This document shows positions 9,647-19,844 of a stretch of 64,000 bases of DNA, in pieces. Within the stretch, counting starts at the first letter, position 1; each line of letters starts with the position of its first letter. The notes beneath the pieces were generated by a model. That model ran no database searches and was not told the origin of the DNA. It was given only the letters and a program-made list of their open reading frames with translations. The position numbers were made by a program, and so were the translations under genes. Source of the stretch: Verrucomicrobiota bacterium (GTDB lineage: Bacteria; Verrucomicrobiota; Verrucomicrobiia; Limisphaerales; J093); contig JAOSKK010000012.1 in the NCBI GenBank assembly GCA_027493615.1, forward strand, positions 62,001 to 126,000, read 5' to 3'.

Positions 9647-11170
9647 CTAGAGGACCTTGGCGACGACGAGGGTGATGTCGTCCTGTTGGGGGGCGCCGCC
9701 GCAGAAGTCGGTGAGGGCGGTGCGGACCGCGGCGATGATGTCCCGGGCGCAGCCGGCCTGGCTGGCCCGGACGACCTCGAGCAGGCGGGACTCGCCGAAA
9801 CCCTCGCCCGCGGGGGACTCGGCCTCCTCGACGCCGTCGGTGGTGAGGAGGACGAGGTCGCCGGATTCGAGCTCGAGGGGTTCGCTTTCGGGATAGACGG
9901 CCTCGCTGTCGACGCCGAGGGCGGGGCCACAGCGGGCGAGGGAATGGCGCAGACGGCCGGTGCGGTCGAGCAGGTACCCCGGGGTATGGCCGGCGTTGGC
10001 GTAGCGGAGCTGGCGCAAGCCGGGGTCCAGCCGGACGAGCAGGGACGTGACGAACCGGCCGCTGTCTTCGAGGTCCTCGGCGAGGACCTGGCCGGCGCGG
10101 GTGAGGACCATGCCGGCGTCACCGCGGTTGAAGGCGACGATGCGGAGGTAGGCGCGGGTTTCGGCCATGATGAGGGCGGCGCCCATGCCATGGCCGCTGA
10201 CGTCGCTGACGACGAGACCGAGGTCGCCCTCGGGCATGGCGAGGAAGTCGAAGGCGTCGCCGCCGGTCTGGATGGCGGGGAAGGAGGCGCCGGCGATATC
10301 GAAGCCCTGAACTTGGGGGGGCGCTGGGGGAAGAGCTGCTGCTGGATCTCGCGGGCCAGGCTGAATTCCTTCTCCGCCGCCCGAAGGGCCTGTTCAGCGG
10401 CACGGCGCGCGGTAATGTCGCGGAGGAACGCGACGTGCCATTGGCGCCCCTGCATTTCCATGTCCGAGAAGGCGACCTCCATGATGACGGGGGCGCTGGC
10501 CGGCGCCGCGGGCGGTGAGTTCGATCAAGGGCGGGGCACCGGCGTCCGGATGAGGCCAGGGTTCGTTTTCGGGGAAGGCGGCGGCGCTTTCGTCGGTGAG
10601 GAGGGAGCGGAAGTTCCGTCCAACGAGCGTGCCAGCGGGGAAGCCAAAGACCTCCTCGGCCGCGGGGTTGACGAACGCGATGGCGCCGGCGGGATCCATC
10701 ATGAGGATGGCATCAGGCGAGGCCTCCCAGAGGCGGCGGTAGCGCATTTCGGAGGCGCGGCGTTCGGCACGGTTGCGGGCCTCGCGGAGTTCGCGATTGG
10801 TGGCGGGGACCAACCGGCCGAGGTCGCCTTTCATCAGGAAGTCGTGGGCCCCGGCCTTCATGAGCGCGACGGCGGTGGCCTCGCCGATGCCGCCGGAGAC
10901 GATGATGAAGGGGAGGTCGCGCCCAGATTCCTGCAGGACTTCGAGGGCGCGGGCGGCGTCGAAGTCGGGCATCTGGTGGTCGGAGAAGAGGATGTCCCAG
11001 TTCTGGGAGGCGAGGGCGGCCCGCATGGCGGCGGCCGTCTCGACGCGTTGGGAAGTGACGTCATAGCCGCCGCTGCGAAGCAGGCTGACGATGACGCGCG
11101 CGTCGAACTCGGAGTCCTCGATCAACAAGACCCGGAGCGGGATGCGCTTGGCGGGACCCGACGAATCCAT
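9647..11170 (-). CDS. Response regulator with PAS and PPM/SpoIIE phosphatase domains, two frameshifts
   Basis: A cytoplasmic signalling protein of about 508 residues. The N-terminal receiver domain (about 1-130) has VLLIEDSEFDARVIVSLLRS and the phospho-acceptor region ILFSDHQMPDFDAARAL. A PAS domain follows (about 150-260; ASPDAILMMDPAGAIAFVNP). An in-frame linker after a break near 10500 reads QWHVAFLRDITARRAAEQAL and then EFSLAREIQQQLFPQRPP, a typical RsbU-like entry. After a break near 10310 the phosphatase domain has DLGLVVSDVSGHGMGAALIM, HTPGYLLDRTG and LLTTDGVEEAE, ending QQDDITLVVAKVL. Proteins of this build dephosphorylate anti-sigma-factor antagonists in partner-switching systems; no such partner is seen nearby. 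Confidence 0.88.
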
Positions 11171-11220
11171 GGCGGCATTGTAGGGGCGAAGCCGGGGGTG
11201 ACCAGCGGAAAGGCCCGGTG

Positions 11221-11624
11221 AACTCCGGAAGGGCTGTAAGCCGAATTCTGTCTGCCCCGCCCGGAGGCGGAGGAGAGGCTCATTTCTCTGAGCGGCCTTA
11301 CCCGGGATCGGCCCCGCCGTGGCGGGGCGTGGCGTGGGCCACGCTCTCGATCCCCTATTTGGCCTTGCACCCGATGGGGTTTTCCGTGCCTCCGCGCTTG
11401 CGCGAGGAGCGGTGGGCTCTTACCCCACCTTTTCACCCTTACCCGGTCTCCGAGGAGCCCGGGCGGTTTGTTTTCTGTGGCACTGTCCGTCGGCGGGCCT
11501 CGCGGCCACGCCGCCCGCGTGTATCCGGTGCCCGAAGGCACAGGTTACGCGGCATCGCGCCCGGCGGTGTTCGGACTTTCCTCCCCCGGACGAACCGGGA
11601 GCGAGCCTCCGCCCTTCCGGAGTT
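11221..11624 (-). ncRNA. rnpB: RNase P RNA, bacterial class A
   Basis: Read on the minus strand, this has the conserved RNase P RNA landmarks. A GGAAAGTCCG element lies near 11580. The CACAGAAA block is near 11475. GGGTGAAAAGGTG and GGGTAAGAGCCCACCG lie around 11410-11440. GCAAGGCCAAATAGG is near 11363, followed by CCGGGTAAGG and the 3' ACAGAATTCGGCTTACA. The first 14 bases (11624-11611) and last 14 bases (11234-11221) are exact complements and form helix P1, which fixes both ends. The length of about 404 nt fits class A. It is the catalytic RNA for tRNA 5' maturation. Confidence 0.96.
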
Positions 11625-11916
11625 CGAGGGGGACCCTACGGCCAACCGCGGGGTTCGGCAAGGAGGAGGAAGAGCAGGAGCAAGAGCAGGAGGAAGGGGA
11701 AGGGAACGGACGAGCGCGCACCCGCTTCGCACGCGGGCGCGCGGTCCGCGCCGCGGGGCAAGACCCGCCTGTCCGGCGGCGTCACTGCTTAAGGTTTTAT
11801 CAATCCTACGATAAGCTCTTGCCCATCCGGCGGGTTTCCGCTATGCACGCCGTCCGTCCTCAACCGCGCGCGGGTCGCCGCCGGTCGCACGCCGCGGGCG
11901 AGGCCGTCCAGGACGG
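11625..11916. other. Divergent region between rnpB and the MHS-type transporter
   Basis: No gene is seen. The half next to rnpB is a purine-rich low-complexity stretch (about 11660-11705). An AT-rich island at about 11785-11822, unusual in this GC-rich setting, is the likeliest promoter region for one or both flanking genes. I cannot assign -35/-10 boxes firmly. Confidence 0.4.
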
Positions 11917-13725
11917 ATGACGACAACCCAGGACTCGACCCCACCCGAGGCCGACCCGCGCACGCTGCGCCGGGTGATCCTCGCGTCGTCGGTGGGAACG
12001 CTCTTCGAGTGGTACGACTTCTACCTGTACGGGAGCCTGGCCGTGTTCTTCGGCAGCAAATTCTTCCCGCCGGGGAATGAGACCGCGCAGTTGCTGGCCA
12101 GCCTCGCGACGTTTGGTGCCGGCTTCGGTGTGCGACCCCTGGGCGCGCTCGTCTTCGGTTACCTCGGCGACCTCGTGGGGCGCAAGTACACGTTCCTGCT
12201 CACCATGGCCACGATGGGCCTGGCGACGGCCCTGGTGGGGCTGCTGCCGACCTACGAACAGTGGGGGGTTGGCGGCCACGGTCATCCTGGTACTGCTGCG
12301 TCTGCTGCAGGGGCTCGCTCTGGGGGGAGAATACGGTGGGGCCGCCACCTACGTGGCGGAGCACGTGCCCGACGACCGGCGGGGTTACTACACGAGCTTC
12401 CTCCAGACCACGGCGAGCCTGGGGTTCTTCCTCAGCATGGGCGTGATCGGCACCACGCGACTGGCCTGGGGTGAAGCGGCTTTTCAGTCAGGCGGCGGTC
12501 CAGGCGTGCTCGCGGTCGCGGGCTGGCGCATCCCCTTCCTGGTGTCCTTTGTCCTGCTGGGGTCAGCCTGTACATCCGCCTGAAGATGCAGGAGAGCCCG
12601 CTCTTCACGAAGCTGAAGCAGACGGGGCGGGTGTCAGCCAATCCCCTGCGGGAGAGCTTCACGCACCCGGTGAACCTGCGTTATGTGCTGCTGGCCTTGT
12701 TCGGCGCCACCGCCGGCCAGGGGGTGGTGTGGTACACCGGCCAGTTCTACGCCCTCACATTTCTGCAGACGACGCTCAAGGTGCACTGGCTCCCGGCCTT
12801 TCTGATCCTTTCGATTGCCCTGGCCCTCGGGACGCCGTTTTTCCTGCTGTTCGGCCATCTATCCGACCGCGTGGGCCGCAAGCGGATCATGCTGCTGGGG
12901 TGTTTCCTGGCCGCCGCGACGTACGTGCCGCTGTACATGGGCATGCGGCACTTCACCCCCCAGGTGCCGGCTGGTCAGACCGCGGTGCTGCTGGCGGACT
13001 TCCCGGTCGGACATCTGCTGGCGATGATCGGGTTGGTCTGGTTGCAGATTCTCTATGTCACGATGGTCTACGGACCGATCGCGGCGTTTCTGGTCGAGCT
13101 CTTCCCGACGCGCATCCGGTACACCTCCATGTCATTGCCGTACCATCTGGGCAACGGGTGGTTCGGGGGTTTTCTGCCGTTAATCGCCACGGCCGTGGCG
13201 GCCTCGGACGCGACCCGGGAGGCCTTCGGTGCGGGCGCCATCTATGCGGGACTGATCTATCCAATGGCCGTGGCGTTGATCACGCTGGTGGTCGGCGGAC
13301 TGTTCATCCGCGAGACGCGCGGGCATCGCATCGACACGGCAATTCCGGTCCCGGTCGGGTCCGAGAAGGCGTTCGACTGGGGCGCGGTGCTGTTTGGTCT
13401 GGCGATGGGCTTGGGGGTCCTGCTGGCGTTTGGGCAGGGGTTCTGGACGGCGCTGATCGGCGCGGCCGGTCTGTTTGCCCTGCCCACGATCTTCTTCCGG
13501 CTCGAGTTTCCGCGTTACCGGGCGTTGGTCACGGTGCTGGTCTGTCTGGCCCTCACGGCCGCGATCTCCTGGCTTCTCCATCCCGTCCTCGTCGCCCGTG
13601 GTGGCATGTTCCGGTTCTTTGCGAACACCCTGCCGCTGGGCATCTACACCGGGGTGCTGACCCTGGCCTACTGGCTCGGCCGCCCGAAAGCAGCAGCCGC
13701 GGCCCACCCGCCGGAGAACGGATGA
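11917..13725 (+). CDS. MFS transporter, metabolite:H+ symporter type, two frameshifts
   Basis: An inner-membrane MFS symporter of the MHS (ProP/KgtP-like) family. The N-terminus shows SSVGTLFEWYDFYLYGSLAV and the motif GYLGDLVGRKYTFLL. The frame breaks at 12263-12268 (G6, where G5 gives QWGLAATVILVLLRLLQGLA) and again at 12559-12562 (G4, where G5 gives LLGVSLYIRLKMQESPLF). The second half has GHLSDRVGRKRIMLLG and FPTRIRYTSMSLPYHLGNGW. After the usual last helix (FIRETRGHRIDTAI) about 120 residues follow with three or four further hydrophobic segments, which is longer than a standard MHS protein (about 600 residues in total). The substrate is likely a carboxylate or osmolyte but is not resolved. 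Confidence 0.88.
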
Positions 13726-13756
13726 CGCCCTTCGCCCTTCGCCCCTCCGGCGCCGG

Positions 13757-14572
13757 TTACCAGTACCAATCCGAGCCCATGCCGGCCTCGGAGCGGACGC
13801 TGCGCACGCCCTCAACGCCGCGGGCGAGGCGCGGAATGAGTTCAACGGCCTCGGCGGTGCCCACGTTGCCGGTGATGACCACTTCGCCGTCGTGGGCCGT
13901 CACCTGGATGCCGGCGCTGCGCGAGACCGGGTTCTTGGCCAGGGCCGCCCAAACCCGGGAGGCCAACCGCGCGTCCTCAAATTGCCGCCGGCTTTCGGGC
14001 GTGGGGGCGAATTCCGGGGCTTCGGACAGCCGGGCGATCACGGCCGAGGCGGTGGCGACGCCGACGGGGCCCAGGTTCAACGTCAGGTGGTACTGGGTGG
14101 GGTCATCCCACTCCACGCCGTAGAGCGCGCGGGCCCACCGCCGGCGTTCCTCGTCCACCTGGCGGATGTGGGCCAGGGCCTTCTCGCGGCTCAGACCGGC
14201 CTGTTTCATGGCCGCCTGGAGGCGGTACCCGAGATCGGCGGTCACGCGCACCCGGAGCACGTGTGCGATGCCGGCGAGGAGGAGGTGCCCGACGTTGCCG
14301 TGATAGACCAGATTCCCGTCCCGGGCCTGCTCCAGCAAGACCGCGGTAAGGCACTTGACGTACGCCATCCGCTTGCCCGGCATCTGCTCCCAGTACCGCG
14401 GCGACTCGTTGAGTGCCTGGCGCAGCTCGGCCTCGACAATGCCGTAATCGCTGGCGGCCCGGGCCAGGATGTCCTCGCGGCTCAGGCAGGGATGACCCAA
14501 CTGGTCGGCCAGCGCCGCTGCCACGGCACTGCCGCCGGCAAAAGATCCGCGACTGATGGTAATGATCGCCAT
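13757..14572 (-). CDS. Cytidylate-kinase-like protein fused to a BON domain
   Basis: An intact 271-residue protein. Residues 1-195 match the cytidylate kinase-like family: MAIITISRGSFAGGSAVAAA with a P-loop-like start, then LSREDILARAASDYGIVEAE and a Q/DEERRRWARALYGVEWDD helix. Residues about 205-271 form a BON domain (VWAALAKNPVSRSAGIQVTA, GEVVITGNVGTAEAVELIPR, ARGVEGVRSVRSEAG). BON domains usually bind membranes or lipids and are often exported, but no signal peptide is seen here, so the protein should be cytoplasmic. It converges with the MFS gene. The substrate of the kinase part is unknown; it may phosphorylate something other than CMP. Confidence 0.82.
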   Translation of the reverse strand: MAIITISRGSFAGGSAVAAALADQLGHPCLSREDILARAASDYGIVEAELRQALNESPRYWEQMPGKRMAYVKCLTAVLLEQARDGNLVYHGNVGHLLLAGIAHVLRVRVTADLGYRLQAAMKQAGLSREKALAHIRQVDEERRRWARALYGVEWDDPTQYHLTLNLGPVGVATASAVIARLSEAPEFAPTPESRRQFEDARLASRVWAALAKNPVSRSAGIQVTAHDGEVVITGNVGTAEAVELIPRLARGVEGVRSVRSEAGMGSDWYW

Positions 14573-14718
14573 AGCGTGTGTCTGATCAGGGATTGGCTGG
14601 AGGGCAACGTAGGGAAAGCCCGGCGGCCGGACAAGGGGAAACGGGAGCTGGCCCGCGGCGCCGGGTTGTGCCGGAGCGACCGTGGTCTGGATCTATTCTC
14701 AAGGGCTGATCCCGGGGT

Positions 14719-17700
14719 TCATTCCCAGTCTCCCAGGGCTTCGACGTGCGCCGCCGACCCGTCCCGCAGCCAGCCGTCGAGCTGCGCCTGGTCCTTGAGC
14801 TGCTGGCCGCGCTGCCGCGGCACCGCGACGTAGCGGGTCTCCAACTCCGGCAGGATCGTCATGTCCACCCACAGCTTCTCGAACTGGGTCACCGGAAAGA
14901 CGTCTTCCTGACCGTGCCCCCAACGCTTCTTCACGTCCTTGAGCGTGATGTACGTGGGCATGCGCGCCGCCAACGCCCGGATCCCCGCCAGCACCTTGCT
15001 CTCGTCCGTCAGGTCGGCGCGGGTCAGGCCGAAGGCAGCCAGCACCCGGTCCAACTCGAGCCAGCAGGTGTTCGAGTTGTAGTAAGTGAGCCGGAATTCG
15101 TCCTCCTCGCGTGGCATGGCCAGCCCTTCCACCAGCCGCACCTGGCCGTTGACCCGGGCCAGTCCCCCACCACGGTCCTCCAACCGGCGGGTGATCACCT
15201 CGAAGGTTAACGCCGCCCCACTCACCGCATGTGCCCCGAGGAGGGTCGGGTCCACCGACGCGCCCAGGGTGTCGATGTTGTGCAGCATCAGGTATTTCAA
15301 CTGCGGCCGCTCGGCAAGCAACCGGGCCAGCACGCCGTTGCGGATCAGGTTGGGGAACTCATACCAGTGGCCCACCGGATGCAGACACTGCAGCGGCACG
15401 TTATCGGAGTAGTCGCTGGCTTCTCCGGCGCTGCGGGCCCAACCCATGAGCGCCTGCCGCAGGCTGTCGCGCACCTTCTGCTGTTGCTCATCCAGGACCT
15501 GCTGCGGCATCTCCTCCCACAGAAACCGCAGGTCGCGCAGAGTCGGAACCAGACGCAACCCGATGGCCCGGCCGGGCGAAAGCCGCACCGGTCCTTCGTA
15601 ACCGTGGTTCTCATGCCGGGCCAGCATGTCCGCGATGGGGTCATGCGTCAGATAGCTGGTCGAGATCAGGTGCGGCAACCACGCCCCCGCGGCGCGCGAC
15701 ACCCGGCGGCTCTTCGCCAGGTGGGCCTCGAGGAACGTCCGGTGCCGGCCGGCCAGCCGGGCAAACGGGTGCAGGGCCTTGACCACGCCCGCGCCCTGCG
15801 TCCAGCGTGAGCCCGCCCCGGCCGCCAGCGTGAACACGGCCACCTCACCGCGGGCCAGCGACTCCAAACCCACCCGCCGGAACTCCGCCGCGTCCGAGGG
15901 TGCGCTCGTCCCGTCCTGGACATCGCCGGGCCGGACATCCTCGATTACGGCGTCGGCGCGGAGTCGATTCTGCGCCAGACCGATCCGGCCTTCCTTCAGG
16001 TCGGAGCGGATCTGCTCGTGTTGCGGGCGATCAAAGCCGAGCGCCTCGAGCAACTGCGGGAGCGAACGACCGTCTTCTCCGTCCGTCTTGGCGCGAGGCA
16101 GCATGACGTCGAAGAGCGTCTGCACCATGCCGCGCAGGTCCTCCTTCGTTCGGCAGGCCATGCCGAACTTGTCCAGCTCGGCGCGTCGAGGCGCGGGCAG
16201 CGCATGCCGGTCCTGACGCAGCAGGGCGGGGACGGTCAGCGCGTAGTAACCGGCCGGCATCAGGCTGCTCTCGCCCGCCAGCAGGTCCGCCCACGTGCCG
16301 CGCTCGTTGAGGGCGAAGTCGTACACGACCGGCTCCATGGCGAAGGGCAGGGCGTGCTGGAGTTCGCGCTTGGCGTTGCGCATCAGTTCCGCGAGGCGGG
16401 TGCGGGCTTCGGCCCGGCGGTGCGGGGCGAAGATGAACCCCATGCCGCCGCCGCTCATGCCGCCCAGCATCCAGAAGCCCCAGAAATCGTCGCCAAAAGC
16501 GGCTGCCGTGCGCTCGATCAGGGTCTCGGTGAAGTGGTTTGACGCCCAGGGGATGATGGTCTGCAGGGGCCCGTGGAAGTTCCGGGTGGTGGCGTTCCCC
16601 AGGCCGCGGATGTCCGCGGAGCGCAGGGCGCCGAGGATCTCGTCCAGGAGGCCGAGCAACGTCGATCGGGCCTGCCACTCAGCCTCGCAGCGGAGGAGGT
16701 ACTTCTCGGTGACCATCTCGAGGATGGGTCCCACGTTCTGGGCCAGGCCGCCGTGCACGAGGACCAGGCTGTCTTGCAGCCGGCGGCGAGCGGCGACCGG
16801 CACATCCCCGTCCGTCAGCAGGCGATGGGTGGGCAGCAGGCGTCCGCGGCTGATGCCGAATTCCGGATCTCCTTCGGCCGCCAGCGCGCCTTCGATGAGC
16901 TTCAGCCCGGGCCAGACACCGCCCGAGTCCTGCCAGCCGCCACCGCTGCCGCCCAACCACTCACCCAGGAGCGCCCGCGCCAACACGAGGCGGCGTTCAG
17001 ATTCCTGCAGACCGCCGGTGAGCGAGGCCGCCTGGCCCGTGGCCCGCATGCAGACCGACACCAGCGCCGCGAGCAGGCTCGTCGAGACCGCCAGGCGCGA
17101 ACCTTTGGGGATGTCGTGGACCCGGCTGACCAGCTCGAGGCCACGACCCGGCCCGGCCATGCGCGCGAGGAGCTCCGGCAGGCTCTGGCCGCTGCCTTCA
17201 ATCCCTGGCGGCACCAGACCGCTGGCAATCACCGCCGCCTTGAGCAGGCCGAGGTAATCCTTCGCGAAATCAAACACTTCACCGAGGCTGACCAAATCCG
17301 CTGTGCAGCCGAGGTCCACGCTGGTGAGCCGGAGCAGCGGTTCGTCGATCACCCGCAGATACGCCTCGACCGGCGGCCGCGGCTGGGTATCCCGACCGTG
17401 CACCCCCAGATCGATTGAAGCATTGAGCACCTTGGCACCTTCGGGATAGTCCATCCCCAGGAAGAAGATGTCGCTCCAGCCGCAGTGGGTGAGGTCCATC
17501 CGCACGGGCGTCGACTCGCGCAGGATCGGGTAGGTGCCGTCGGGACCCAGGCGCAGCAACTCCGGTCGCAGGCGCAAGGGTTGATCGAGCGGATGCCCGA
17601 CGCGGAACATCCACTGGTTGCCCCGCACGGTGCGGACGCTGCGCCTCACCTGATCGGCCAGCGTCTGAAATCCCAGCCGATGGTACGCCGCCGCCAGCGC

Positions 17701-18057
17701 GCTCGACATCCCGTCGCTCGGGCCTTCCCGCGTCTGCACGGCGAGGAAGGCGTCGATGGCCTCTTCGAAGCGCCGGTTCAAGAGGTGGACGAAACCGGAG
17801 AAGGGGACGAGGCCATGGCCGGGCCGTGACGCGGGAGAGGCTCCCAGTCGGGCGGGCAGATGGAACCGATGGATGGCGTAGAGGAAGAACAGGGCGCGCA
17901 CCCGCTCGTAGAGGTTCTCGTGGCGACGCCGAAAGGCATCCAGGGCGGCGCATTCCTCGAGTAACTCGGCCAGCGAGAGCCGGGCGCACAGCGCGTCCAG
18001 GGAACGGTTGCGGATCACCGGATCCGTCGCCGTGATGGGGGACAGGAGTTGGCTCAT
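14719..18057 (-). CDS. Large bifunctional sugar-1-kinase (GHMP) / UDPGP-type nucleotidylyltransferase
   Basis: An uninterrupted protein of 1,112 residues. A helical N-terminal part (1-180) precedes a GHMP kinase. Its motif 1-like CGWSDIFFLGMDYPEGAKVL is near 192, the ATP-binding loop DIPKGSRLAVSTSLLAAL near 315 and motif 3 LGGMSGGGMGFIF near 531. A linker leads to a C-terminal UTP:sugar-1-phosphate uridylyltransferase-like domain: FTLAAGAGSRWTQGAGVVKA near 742, a PVGHWYEFPNLIRNGVLAR block near 893 and MLHNIDTLGASVDPTLL near 924. It could phosphorylate a free sugar at C1 and activate it to a nucleotide sugar. The order is the reverse of Bacteroides Fkp (pyrophosphorylase first, kinase last). 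The next gene downstream on the same strand is a second nucleotidylyltransferase read from its own promoter side (18957 to 18112), 54 bp upstream of this gene, suggesting one operon. The substrate sugar is unknown. Confidence 0.78.
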   Translation of the reverse strand: MSQLLSPITATDPVIRNRSLDALCARLSLAELLEECAALDAFRRRHENLYERVRALFFLYAIHRFHLPARLGASPASRPGHGLVPFSGFVHLLNRRFEEAIDAFLAVQTREGPSDGMSSALAAAYHRLGFQTLADQVRRSVRTVRGNQWMFRVGHPLDQPLRLRPELLRLGPDGTYPILRESTPVRMDLTHCGWSDIFFLGMDYPEGAKVLNASIDLGVHGRDTQPRPPVEAYLRVIDEPLLRLTSVDLGCTADLVSLGEVFDFAKDYLGLLKAAVIASGLVPPGIEGSGQSLPELLARMAGPGRGLELVSRVHDIPKGSRLAVSTSLLAALVSVCMRATGQAASLTGGLQESERRLVLARALLGEWLGGSGGGWQDSGGVWPGLKLIEGALAAEGDPEFGISRGRLLPTHRLLTDGDVPVAARRRLQDSLVLVHGGLAQNVGPILEMVTEKYLLRCEAEWQARSTLLGLLDEILGALRSADIRGLGNATTRNFHGPLQTIIPWASNHFTETLIERTAAAFGDDFWGFWMLGGMSGGGMGFIFAPHRRAEARTRLAELMRNAKRELQHALPFAMEPVVYDFALNERGTWADLLAGESSLMPAGYYALTVPALLRQDRHALPAPRRAELDKFGMACRTKEDLRGMVQTLFDVMLPRAKTDGEDGRSLPQLLEALGFDRPQHEQIRSDLKEGRIGLAQNRLRADAVIEDVRPGDVQDGTSAPSDAAEFRRVGLESLARGEVAVFTLAAGAGSRWTQGAGVVKALHPFARLAGRHRTFLEAHLAKSRRVSRAAGAWLPHLISTSYLTHDPIADMLARHENHGYEGPVRLSPGRAIGLRLVPTLRDLRFLWEEMPQQVLDEQQQKVRDSLRQALMGWARSAGEASDYSDNVPLQCLHPVGHWYEFPNLIRNGVLARLLAERPQLKYLMLHNIDTLGASVDPTLLGAHAVSGAALTFEVITRRLEDRGGGLARVNGQVRLVEGLAMPREEDEFRLTYYNSNTCWLELDRVLAAFGLTRADLTDESKVLAGIRALAARMPTYITLKDVKKRWGHGQEDVFPVTQFEKLWVDMTILPELETRYVAVPRQRGQQLKDQAQLDGWLRDGSAAHVEALGDWE

Positions 18058-18111
18058 GCGATGCGGGGGTGCGGAACGGGGAAATCGCGACGCCTGGGGA
18101 TTGGAGCGGCG

Positions 18112-18957
18112 TTACCTGGGCCGCGTGGCGAGCAGTTCGACCAGCCCGGCGAGGACTTCCGCCCGGTCCTGTCCCTCGAGGGCGAGCGCCAGTTGCGCCG
18201 TCAACAATCCGTACTTCACCCCGATGTCATAGCGACGCCCGGAAAGCTCCGCCGCCAGATAGCGCTCGCGCCGGGCCAGTCGGGCCAGGGCCGGGCTCAG
18301 GGGCAGTCGCGAGGCGTCGGGCGTTTGGCCGTCCGCCTCGGTCAGCAGGTCCATGACCGTGGGGGGGAGCACATGCATCCCGAAGAAGCACAGGTAGTGG
18401 CCGGCACGGAGGCCCGGCACGATCAGGGTCTGTTCGGCCTCCGTCGGCGTAGGCTTCTCGATCACCTCCGTGATTTCGTAGAGCCCCTGACGTCCCGCCA
18501 CCAGGCGGCCCCCCACCGCACCATAATAGGGCAACTTGCTCTCGTGCGTGGGTTGCACCGCCGAAACCGCCGCCTCCTCGGCGTTGGCAATCCCGACCAA
18601 CTGGGCCGCACACCGATGCTGGCCCCCGCTCACATAAAGGTGATCGCCCACCAGCAACAGGAAGGGGTGGCGACCCACGAAGTCCCGGGCGCAGAGGACC
18701 GCGTGCCCGTAGCCGCGGGGGGTGGTCTGCGCCAGGAAGGTCAGTCGACTGGCGTGCGGGCCAGCCGCCGCCCGGTAGGCCGGTTCGTCGCCCGGCGAAA
18801 CCACCACGCCCACCTCGCTGATGTTCGCTTCGGCGATCTCTTCCAGCAGGATGGCCAGGGCGGCCTTGGTCTGGCCGTCCGTATCCACGACGGACTGGAG
18901 CGGCAGCGTCCGTTGGTTCTGGCCGGCGGCCGTGATGACAGCTTTCTGGACTTCCAT
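18112..18957 (-). CDS. GalU-like nucleotidyltransferase with a divergent signature loop
   Basis: About 281 residues, starting [20 protein letters not shown] at 18957. The fold markers are [33 protein letters not shown], the metal-site [10 protein letters not shown], and [17 protein letters not shown] with [12 protein letters not shown]. These match UTP-glucose-1-phosphate uridylyltransferase (GalU) proteins. The usual GxGTRxLP loop is altered to AGQNQRTLP, so activity or substrate may differ. It is the first gene of a two-gene unit with the kinase/uridylyltransferase fusion 54 bp downstream, which points to nucleotide-sugar supply for polysaccharide or glycan synthesis. Confidence 0.78.
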   Translation of the reverse strand: MEVQKAVITAAGQNQRTLPLQSVVDTDGQTKAALAILLEEIAEANISEVGVVVSPGDEPAYRAAAGPHASRLTFLAQTTPRGYGHAVLCARDFVGRHPFLLLVGDHLYVSGGQHRCAAQLVGIANAEEAAVSAVQPTHESKLPYYGAVGGRLVAGRQGLYEITEVIEKPTPTEAEQTLIVPGLRAGHYLCFFGMHVLPPTVMDLLTEADGQTPDASRLPLSPALARLARRERYLAAELSGRRYDIGVKYGLLTAQLALALEGQDRAEVLAGLVELLATRPR

Positions 18958-19146
18958 GGGAATGCGTGGTTCGGGCCGGATCACCCCCGGAGCGGCGCGC
19001 TCAGGAGCCTGCCCGCCCAGGGCACCGGATGGCCGGGAGCCTAGGCAGGATTCCGGGCGGCTTCAACCGGAAGTCCGCGCGACCCGCGCCACGTGCCCGG
19101 TGCTGCGTTGCGCCGCCTGCCCCCGTCCGGTAGTCTCGTGCCTCGC

Positions 19147-19676
19147 ATGGAACCGATGACCTCCCAGACCCTCGAACTGATCTTCGGCCGCCGCAGCATC
19201 CGCGTGTTCCGCCCCGGTGACGTGCCCGACGCGACGCTGCGGGTGTTGCTCGAGGCCGCCATGGCGGCACCGTCCGCCGTCGCCAAAGACCCGTGGCACT
19301 TCATCGTGGTCCGGCAACGGGAGACCTTGTCCCGACTGGCCGGCGTGTTGTCGAACGGCTCCATGCTCGAGGGAGCGCCGTTGGCGATCGCGGTGTGCGG
19401 CGATCTCGACGCGGCGCACGACCGCCAGCTCAGCTATCTCCTCCAGGATTGCGCGGCCGCCATCGAGAATCTCCTGCTGGCGGCGCACGGCGTGGGCTTG
19501 GGGCCTGCTGGCTCGGCGTGCACCCCCGCGAGGAACGCATCCGGCACCTGCGCGCCATCTTCAGCCTGCCGTCGTCGGTGGTGCCGGTGGCGGTGCTGGC
19601 GCTGGGCTGGCCGGGTGAGGTCAAGGAACCGCGCAGCCGGTATCAGGCCAGCCACGTGCACGCGGAGCGCTGGTGA
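19147..19676 (+). CDS. Nitroreductase family protein, one frameshift
   Basis: A small FMN-dependent nitroreductase-family oxidoreductase of about 176 residues. Start MEPMTSQTLELIFGRRSIRV, with the FMN-binding RRSIRVFRPGDV and AAMAAPSAVAKDPWHFIVV. The middle has QDCAAAIENLLLAAHGVGLG. The frame breaks at 19500-19503 (G4 where G5 gives GLGACWLGVHPREERIRHL). The end reads PSSVVPVAVLALGWPGEVKE. It is a single gene, divergent from the nucleotide-sugar pair. The substrate is unknown. Confidence 0.87.
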
Positions 19677-19804
19677 GCGGGGAGGGATCCGGGGCTGGCG
19701 AATCCCGCGGTGCAGCACGGCTGAGAGGCCATCACGCCGGGGGATCCACCGTGTCGGGGGGTCTTTGAATTTCTAATGAGCATACCCTGTGGACGTTAGC
19801 GGAG

Positions 19805-19833
19805 TTGACACCCCTTCAAACCCGGCGTAGGCT
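19805..19833 (+). promoter_or_regulatory. Candidate sigma70-type promoter for asd
   Basis: A perfect TTGACA (19805-19810) is followed by 17 bp and TAGGCT (19828-19833). The asd ATG is at 19845, so the leader would be very short and the mRNA nearly leaderless. The -10 box is weak, so this is tentative. Confidence 0.35.
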
Positions 19834-19844
19834 CCGCTCCACTT

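Noticed and set aside
11655..11710. The purine-rich tract beside rnpB as a coding or regulatory element
   Set aside because: It is low-complexity GA-rich sequence with no frame support. I see no promoter boxes in it.
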